Below, one piece after another: positions 7,962 to 11,475 of a stretch of 11,475 nucleotides of DNA. This DNA is from Gammaproteobacteria bacterium (lineage in GTDB: Bacteria; Pseudomonadota; Gammaproteobacteria; Granulosicoccales; Granulosicoccaceae). The DNA is taken from contig DOIU01000055.1 in the NCBI GenBank assembly GCA_003511825.1, forward strand, positions 1 to 11,475, given 5' to 3'. A model generated the notes under the pieces. The model was not told the DNA's origin, did not search any database, and saw nothing but the letters and a program-made list of their open reading frames with translations. Both the position numbers and the translations under genes were made by a program. The number at the start of each line of letters is the position of its first letter. Position 1 is the first letter of the stretch.

Positions 7962-8195
7962 ATGCCTATCTCGGTCAAATTCTTCGCCAGTCTCAAGGAG
8001 TCATTGGGCGTCTCTGAAACCACGCTGGACGACGGTGATCTGCAGTCGGTGGGCGACGTGTGGCAACGCGCGACGTCCGATGCGCCCGCCCCTACCAATC
8101 TTCTGTGCGCAGTGAATCACGAACATGTTGACTGGGATCACCCGGTCAGTGCTGGTGATGAGGTGGCATTTTTTCCACCGGTTACCGGGGGCTGA
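7962..8195 (+). CDS. moaD: Molybdopterin synthase small subunit MoaD
   Basis: MoaD is the ubiquitin-like sulfur carrier of molybdopterin synthase. Its C-terminal glycine is thiocarboxylated and donates sulfur to cyclic pyranopterin monophosphate inside the MoaE dimer. This 77-residue protein has the beta-grasp pattern (ISVKFFASLKESLG at the N-terminus). It ends in DEVAFFPPVTGG, with the essential terminal Gly-Gly. The ATG at 7962 fits the family's start, although the ribosome site is weak. The moaE ATG follows the stop after only 3 bp, so the two subunits are coupled, as expected for a complex. A TATACT -10 candidate sits at 7911-7916. Confidence 0.94.
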   Translation: MPISVKFFASLKESLGVSETTLDDGDLQSVGDVWQRATSDAPAPTNLLCAVNHEHVDWDHPVSAGDEVAFFPPVTGG

Positions 8196-8198
8196 ACC

Positions 8199-8636
8199 AT
8201 GCGCGTCCGACTCATGCCCGCCCCCTACGATCCCTGGTCAGAATTGGCCGCCTACGAGGCTAAGCATCTCGACACCGGCGCCCACGGCGCGTGCTGCGCC
8301 TTCAGTGGCAGTATGCGGGATTTCAATCAAGGCGATACCGTCGATACCATGACGCTGGAACACTACCCGGGCATGACGGAAAAGCAACTCGAGGCCATTA
8401 TTGACGACGCCATGGCTGAGTGGCCGTTGCTCGACGCCCTAATCCTACATCGCGTGGGGGAGATCACGCCGGGCGAAACCATCGTCTTGACCGCCTGTTG
8501 GTCAGCGCATCGCGCGGCGGCGTTTGACGCCTGCCGCTTTCTGATGGAGGCACTGAAGACCCGCGCGCCGTTCTGGAAAAAAGAAACCCTCGCCGACCAG
8601 TCCGAGCGCTGGGTCGACAGCAACACGCCCGGATAA
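8199..8636 (+). CDS. moaE: Molybdopterin synthase catalytic subunit MoaE
   Basis: MoaE is the large catalytic subunit that, with thiocarboxylated MoaD, builds the dithiolene of molybdopterin. At 145 residues it is close to the family's usual length. The expected residues are present, offset by one from E. coli: Arg40 in FSGSMRDFNQG, His104-Arg105 in WSAHRAAAFDA, and the catalytic lysines Lys120 and Lys127 in KTRAPFWKK. The conserved LEHYPGMTEK stretch lies at 53-62. The TAA at 8634-8636 leaves 6 bp to the end of the convergent protease gene, so there is no room for a separate terminator between them. Confidence 0.96.
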   Translation: MRVRLMPAPYDPWSELAAYEAKHLDTGAHGACCAFSGSMRDFNQGDTVDTMTLEHYPGMTEKQLEAIIDDAMAEWPLLDALILHRVGEITPGETIVLTACWSAHRAAAFDACRFLMEALKTRAPFWKKETLADQSERWVDSNTPG

Positions 8637-8642
8637 GGCAGT

Positions 8643-9986
8643 TTATTGAATTAAGACATAACTGGCACTGCGCCCTCGCTGCACATTCAGCAGCACCGCG
8701 TCTTTGTCTTTCTTGACCGCCTCACGCAGATCTTCGACCTTGGCCACCGCCTGCCGGTTCACCGACAGAATGATGTCACCCTCGCGCAAGCCTTGTTTAT
8801 AGAGCCGGCTGCCGCGTTCCAACTGACCAATCTGAACATAGGCACGGCCATTGCGGGTTTCGGCGTTGATAAACATTACCCCCTTGAGCAAGCGGCTGAG
8901 GCCTGCCCCCGCCAGACGATCATCGCGGGCATCCACGCGTGCAACCACCTTGCGACGTTGACCATCACGGACAATGTCCAGCTCAACTTCGTGTCCGACC
9001 AGCATCAAACCCATGATATTACGGACACTTTCCGCATTGCGCACCGGGCGCCCCTCGACCGCTACCACCACGTCTCCCCGGCGCAGCCCTGCCTTGTCTG
9101 CCGCAGAATCGGGCACCACATCAATGATGACCACGCCGCGGCTGTCATCAATGCCGAAGGCTTCGGCCAACTCGCGCGTCAGATTCTGGCTACTGACGCC
9201 AAGGCGCCCGCGACGAACTTCGCCAAAGTCAATCAGATGCTGCAAAATTTGCTGCGCCATATTCGACGGAATGGCAAAGCCAATCCCAACATTGCCGCCT
9301 GACGGCCCGACAATCGCGGTGTTAATCCCCACTAGATTGCCGTGGAGGTCAACCAGCGCACCGCCCGAATTACCCGGGTTGATCGACGCATCGGTCTGAA
9401 TAAAGTCTTCGAAGTCTTCAATCCCCAGCCCACTGCGCCCCAAGGCGCTGACGATGCCGGAGGTCACGGTCTGCCCGAGACCAAACGGATTGCCGATGGC
9501 AACCACGAAGTCACCGACGCGCAGCGCCGTGGAATCCGCCCACGGCAAGGCTGTGAGATTGTCCGCATCGATCTGAATGATCGCGACATCGGCCTGCGGA
9601 TCAACACCGATCATGCGAGCCTGGAACTCGCGCCCATCACGCAGTGTGACGCTGATTTCGTCAGCCGCTTCAATCACATGATGATTGGTGATGATGTAGC
9701 CGGCTTCGGCGTCGACAATCACACCCGACCCCAGGCTGTGATTCGAACGCTCACGTTGACGCTCAGGGATATCAAAAAAGTGCCTGAAGAACGGGTCGTC
9801 CAGCAGGGAATTGCGCGGCACGCGCACGATACTGCGCGTTGCAATATTGACCACCGCCGGTGTGGCACGCTCGAGCATCGGTGCGAGTGACGGCAAGGGC
9901 TGCGCGTCAACCTCGGCCGGTAGAGCTGCCCACGACACCCCTGCACCCAGCAGGAGGGATACACACACTAGCAATCTCGCAATCAT
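8643..9986 (-). CDS. DegQ/DegP-like periplasmic serine endoprotease with two PDZ domains
   Basis: This is an HtrA/Do-family protease that degrades or refolds damaged envelope proteins. I prefer the ATG at 9986, giving 447 residues, because AAGG lies just upstream and it gives a compact signal peptide (MIARLLVCVSLLLGAGVSWA, cleaved before ALPAEV). A GTG at 10001 would add five residues without a ribosome site. Numbered from the ATG, the catalytic triad is His103 (TNHHVIEA), Asp133 (QADVAII) and Ser207 (NPGNSGGAL). PDZ1 starts near 255 (RGRLGVSSQNLT) and PDZ2 near 365. The Q-linker loop between His and the N-terminus (DDPFFRHFF) is short, which resembles DegQ/MucD more than DegP. I therefore leave the symbol open. 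No sigma-E type promoter is evident. Confidence 0.95.
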   Translation of the reverse strand: MIARLLVCVSLLLGAGVSWAALPAEVDAQPLPSLAPMLERATPAVVNIATRSIVRVPRNSLLDDPFFRHFFDIPERQRERSNHSLGSGVIVDAEAGYIITNHHVIEAADEISVTLRDGREFQARMIGVDPQADVAIIQIDADNLTALPWADSTALRVGDFVVAIGNPFGLGQTVTSGIVSALGRSGLGIEDFEDFIQTDASINPGNSGGALVDLHGNLVGINTAIVGPSGGNVGIGFAIPSNMAQQILQHLIDFGEVRRGRLGVSSQNLTRELAEAFGIDDSRGVVIIDVVPDSAADKAGLRRGDVVVAVEGRPVRNAESVRNIMGLMLVGHEVELDIVRDGQRRKVVARVDARDDRLAGAGLSRLLKGVMFINAETRNGRAYVQIGQLERGSRLYKQGLREGDIILSVNRQAVAKVEDLREAVKKDKDAVLLNVQRGRSASYVLIQ

Positions 9987-10022
9987 TCGCCTTGGGCTCA
10001 CACGGTCATAGGAATGTCGGGA

Positions 10023-10051
10023 ATTTTAGCGAGTTTCCACGCTGCGGGCAA
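10023..10051 (-). promoter_or_regulatory. Promoter candidate for the DegQ-like protease gene
   Basis: On the minus strand, TTGCCC (10046-10051) and TAAAAT (10023-10028) are separated by exactly 17 bp. The -10 hexamer matches consensus at five of six positions and the -35 at four. Transcription would start near 10016, about 30 nt before the ATG at 9986. This is a housekeeping-type promoter, not the GGAACTT/TCAAA type of envelope-stress sigma factors. Confidence 0.55.
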
Positions 10052-10074
10052 AGTCGCGACCGACGCCCGTATCC

Positions 10075-10105
10075 TTGTGAACTCAGTGGCACGAGCTGGC
10101 ATAAT
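10075..10105 (+). promoter_or_regulatory. Promoter candidate for the YkoF-like/PnuC operon
   Basis: CATAAT (10100-10105) is preceded by TGg, giving an extended -10 element. A TTGTGA (10075-10080) lies 19 bp upstream, rather far for a -35. The start site would be near 10112, leaving about 23 nt before the ATG at 10135. The leader is therefore too short for a TPP riboswitch, and I see no TPP-box motif. Confidence 0.4.
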
Positions 10106-10134
10106 GCCCGCTTTGCTCAACACTCGAGGCCGCG

Positions 10135-10419
10135 ATGAACCTGACTGTCGATATCAGCCTGTATCCGCTACGCGATCAGTTTATTCCACCCATTGATGAT
10201 GTTATCGCCCGGTTTGCGAGCTACTCCGGCGTAGACGTCGACACTGGCCACACATCGACTTTGTTGATTGGCGACTACGATGCCGTGATGCATGCCTTGC
10301 AGACCGAGATGCGGCGTTCATTCACCCTGTACGGCCACTGTGTGTTTGTCGCTCGCTTTATTGGCCGCGACGTGCGAGAGCCTTGGGGAGACGGCGATAC
10401 GGTAGCCCCTGTGGCCTAA
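10135..10419 (+). CDS. YkoF-like thiamine/pyrimidine-binding domain protein
   Basis: This is a small cytoplasmic protein of 94 residues with a ferredoxin-like alpha/beta pattern. It begins VDISLYPLRDQFIPPIDDVIARF, continues VDVDTGHTSTLLIGDYDAVMHAL, and ends in a strand (TLYGHCVFVARFIG). This matches one repeat of the YkoF/MTH1187-type fold, whose members bind thiamine or its hydroxymethylpyrimidine moiety. Its TAA stop shares a base with the ATG of the following transporter gene (TAATG), so the two are translationally coupled and probably handle the same ligand. The fold call is by eye from the strand and helix pattern and a few conserved positions. The ligand is inferred from family and context. 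Confidence 0.72.
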   Translation: MNLTVDISLYPLRDQFIPPIDDVIARFASYSGVDVDTGHTSTLLIGDYDAVMHALQTEMRRSFTLYGHCVFVARFIGRDVREPWGDGDTVAPVA

Positions 10420-11066
10420 TGGATACCTTGTTGGCCGAGCTGCTGGCTCAAGCTCGGGCCACGTCAGCGTGGGAGCTGGTCGCCGTATTTTGCGCCATCG
10501 CCTACCTGCAACTGGCCCTGCTGGAAAAGCGCGCCTGCTGGTATTTCGCGTTGATCAGCACCGCCATCTACACGGTTCTGTTTTGGAACGTCAGCTTACT
10601 GATGGAATCGGGGCTGCAAGTCTATTACCTGCTCATGGCCGTGTATGGCTGGTGGCAGTGGCGTAGCCCTGAGCAGACGAGCGATGCGCCCACCGCAGGC
10701 CGGCAAATCCACACGTGGCGCTGGCAACAGCACGCGGCAGCCATCGGCTTGGTACTGCTGCTGACGGCGCTTTCTGGCACATTGCTCACCCAGGCGACCG
10801 ACGCGGCCTGGCCCTACCTGGATTCCTTCACGACCTGGGGAGCGGTGGTCACGACGTTCATGGTTGCCCGCAAAGTGCTGGAAAACTGGCTCTATTGGTT
10901 TGTGATTGACGGGCTCTCAATCTATTTATACCTGGATCGTGGTCTGCTCTTTACGGCCGGCTTGTTCGTCGTCTACGAGGTGATGGTCGTTATCGGCTAC
11001 TGGCGTTGGCATCAGGCCTGGCAGGCAGATCAACGCACGATGCAACACCCCCTGACACCGCGCTAA
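10419..11066 (+). CDS. PnuC-family vitamin transporter
   Basis: This is an inner-membrane facilitator of the PnuC family, 215 residues with seven or so helices, at about 16-34, 38-56, 60-78, 104-122, 135-152, 157-172 and 175-195. Typical features are WELVAVFCAIAYLQLALLEKR near the start, LQVYYLLMAVYGWWQW around 66-81, and the C-terminal RKVLENWLYWFVIDGLSIYLY followed by YEVMVVIGYWRW. PnuC proteins carry nicotinamide riboside, while related PnuT proteins carry thiamine and are metabolically trapped by kinases. The coupled YkoF-like gene, with a one-base overlap at the start codon, favours thiamine or its pyrimidine precursor over nicotinamide riboside. The ATG at 10419 is chosen over upstream in-frame codons because of that coupling and the family's length. 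Confidence 0.87.
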   Translation: MDTLLAELLAQARATSAWELVAVFCAIAYLQLALLEKRACWYFALISTAIYTVLFWNVSLLMESGLQVYYLLMAVYGWWQWRSPEQTSDAPTAGRQIHTWRWQQHAAAIGLVLLLTALSGTLLTQATDAAWPYLDSFTTWGAVVTTFMVARKVLENWLYWFVIDGLSIYLYLDRGLLFTAGLFVVYEVMVVIGYWRWHQAWQADQRTMQHPLTPR

Positions 11067-11158
11067 GCCGCTCTTCTTCAACCTTACCCATCGCAGGACG
11101 ATGTCCGTCATCTTTTGGCCTGTCGCCACCCGATCCCAGTCATTGCGAAATGGTAAAT

Positions 11159-11185
11159 CGCATAAATGCGGACAGTGTCTCTGTC
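11159..11185. repeat. Two adjacent short inverted repeats upstream of the riboswitch promoter
   Basis: CGCAT-AA-ATGCG (11159-11170) is followed directly by GACAG-TGTCT-CTGTC (11171-11185). Both have perfect 5-bp arms. They end 6 bp before the predicted -35 hexamer at 11192. They could be binding sites for a regulator of that promoter or 3' structures of the pnuC transcript. No T-run follows, so a terminator is not supported. Confidence 0.4.
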
Positions 11186-11191
11186 TAACGT

Positions 11192-11219
11192 TTGACCCGC
11201 CCTAGATCCCGACTAAATT
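11192..11219 (+). promoter_or_regulatory. Promoter candidate driving the riboswitch
   Basis: TTGACC (11192-11197) matches the -35 consensus at five of six positions. It is 16 bp from TAAATT (11214-11219), a four-of-six match to -10. Transcription would start near 11226, just before the first base of the aptamer at about 11231. That arrangement is what a riboswitch leader needs and supports both calls. Confidence 0.55.
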
Positions 11220-11230
11220 CCACAGCAGCT

Positions 11231-11331
11231 TTGATAAAGGCACGCACAGGCGAAAGCCCGTGTTCGCAAAACCACCGGCCTAAGGGCGCTGACCCCAGCG
11301 CCTAAGGCAGCGGAGTTACCGCAGCGGCGAT
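11231..11331 (+). promoter_or_regulatory. c-di-GMP-I (GEMM-I) riboswitch aptamer
   Basis: This RNA element should bind cyclic di-GMP and control a downstream gene beyond the right edge. By eye it fits the GEMM-I consensus in order. GATAAAGGCA (11233-11242) is followed by a P1 hairpin with a GAAA tetraloop: arms 11244-11251 and 11256-11263 with one A-C mismatch. Next is the conserved junction CGCAAAACC (11265-11273, usually CGCAAAGCC), then CCGGCCTAAG (11275-11284), which includes the tetraloop receptor. A P2 hairpin follows, GGCGCT/AGCGCC (11285-11302). The closing strand is TAAGGCAGCGGAGTTACCG (11303-11321), where the known aptamer has UAGGUAGCGGGGUUACCG. The C at 11319 corresponds to the base that pairs with one guanine of the ligand. 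The G of GGC near 11239-11240 corresponds to the other contact. It lies directly behind a promoter. Confidence 0.88.
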
Positions 11332-11356
11332 GCACAGAATTTCGTACCGGTAATTC
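11313..11356 (+). promoter_or_regulatory. Riboswitch expression platform: alternative pairing
   Basis: GAGUUACCG (11313-11321), the ligand-binding strand of the aptamer, can pair with CGGUAAUUC (11348-11356) over nine contiguous pairs, one of them G-U. The second segment is also needed for the hairpin AGAATT (11336-11341)/AATTCT (11352-11357). The two structures exclude each other, which is the hallmark of a switch. The hairpin has no T-run after it, so control at translation or by another mechanism seems likelier than intrinsic termination. Confidence 0.6.
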
Positions 11357-11393
11357 TTATCACCTGTCATCCCCTCCTGCATTTTACAAAGAT

Positions 11394-11435
11394 GGCACAT
11401 TTTTGGCGTGGGCTGCGCTAGCTTCACGTTGTGCC
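11394..11435 (+). other. Long imperfect hairpin downstream of the riboswitch
   Basis: GGCACA (11394-11399) pairs with TGTGCC (11430-11435), CGTG (11407-11410) with CACG (11425-11428), and GGCT (11411-11414) with AGCT (11420-11423). It lies between the riboswitch switch region and a purine-rich ribosome-like stretch, GAGAGG, at 11451-11456. It may be part of the leader structure that exposes or hides the start of the next gene. A GTG at 11460 is open to the window end but lies very close to GAGAGG, so I do not call a CDS. Confidence 0.4.
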
Positions 11436-11475
11436 CAATGAAGACCGGTTGAGAGGTAGGTGAGCTGTCTGCCTA

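Larger units (their letters stand above)
11067..11475. other. 409-bp intergenic region with a structured leader and no complete protein gene
   Basis: No convincing protein-coding frame lies between the PnuC stop and the window end. In order it holds about 90 bp with no clear signal, two adjacent short inverted repeats, a promoter, the c-di-GMP-I aptamer, its alternative-pairing segment, a long hairpin, and a purine-rich stretch. It reads as the long leader of an unseen rightward gene. Confidence 0.75.

Noticed and set aside
10002..10134. TPP riboswitch upstream of the thiamine-type operon
   Set aside because: No CTGAGA-type box or matching core is present, and the predicted leader is only about 23 nt.
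11092..11116. Intrinsic terminator after pnuC (GGAC-GAT-GTCC followed by ATCTTTT)
   Set aside because: The stem is only 4 bp, the T-run is short and offset, and alternative pairings are equally weak.
11233..11242. G-to-A variant of the aptamer that would prefer cGAMP over c-di-GMP
   Set aside because: Aligned on GGC, the A differs at the first G of the GGG in Vc2. The ligand-contact G appears to be retained. This alignment is by eye and should be checked with a covariance model.
11460..11475. Start of the riboswitch-controlled gene at the GTG near 11460
   Set aside because: Only five codons are visible and the GAGAGG site is very close to it, so the true start may lie beyond the window.

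Overview
The window is an ordinary-looking stretch of chromosome, moderately GC-rich, densely packed and with genes on both strands. The gene families (MoaC/MoaD/MoaE, a two-PDZ DegQ/DegP protease, a CoxE-like VWA protein with its MoxR ATPase, an AraC-GyrI regulator, PnuC with a YkoF-like partner) and the codon use suggest a free-living gammaproteobacterium, possibly a marine one. That placement is inference. I see no insertion sequence, phage gene, tRNA, rRNA or CRISPR array.

Layout. At 2-1237 (+) is the 3' part of a PepSY-TM membrane protein that runs in from the left edge. At 1265-2772 (-) are an AraC/GyrI-type regulator and, 126 bp downstream of it, a TsaA/TrmO-domain methyltransferase. 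From 2866 to 5671 (+) there is a probable three-gene operon: a single-pass membrane-anchored protein of unknown function, a MoxR-type AAA+ ATPase, and a CoxE-like VWA protein. The MoxR gene carries an in-frame TAA exactly inside its Walker A motif, and the rest of the frame is intact. At 5676-5879 (-) is a candidate small protein with a Gly/Cys-rich C-terminus. At 5968-6525 (+) is an unknown membrane protein with a coiled coil.

From 6535 to 8636 are molybdenum-cofactor genes. moaC and an overlapping membrane-protein gene run leftward, and moaD-moaE run rightward. The 115-bp divergent gap between them holds a strong two-part inverted repeat placed over the predicted start sites. At 8643-9986 (-) is a DegQ/DegP-like periplasmic serine protease with a good promoter. 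From 10135 to 11066 (+) a YkoF-like small-ligand-binding protein overlaps the start of a PnuC-family transporter, which together suggest uptake of thiamine or a precursor.

The last 409 bases contain no complete protein gene, but they hold a c-di-GMP-I (GEMM-I) riboswitch aptamer at about 11231-11331 (+). It sits directly behind a promoter and is followed by a sequence that can form nine base pairs with the ligand-binding strand. It should control a gene starting at or beyond the right edge of the window. This riboswitch and the nonsense codon in the MoxR P-loop are the two main points of interest.
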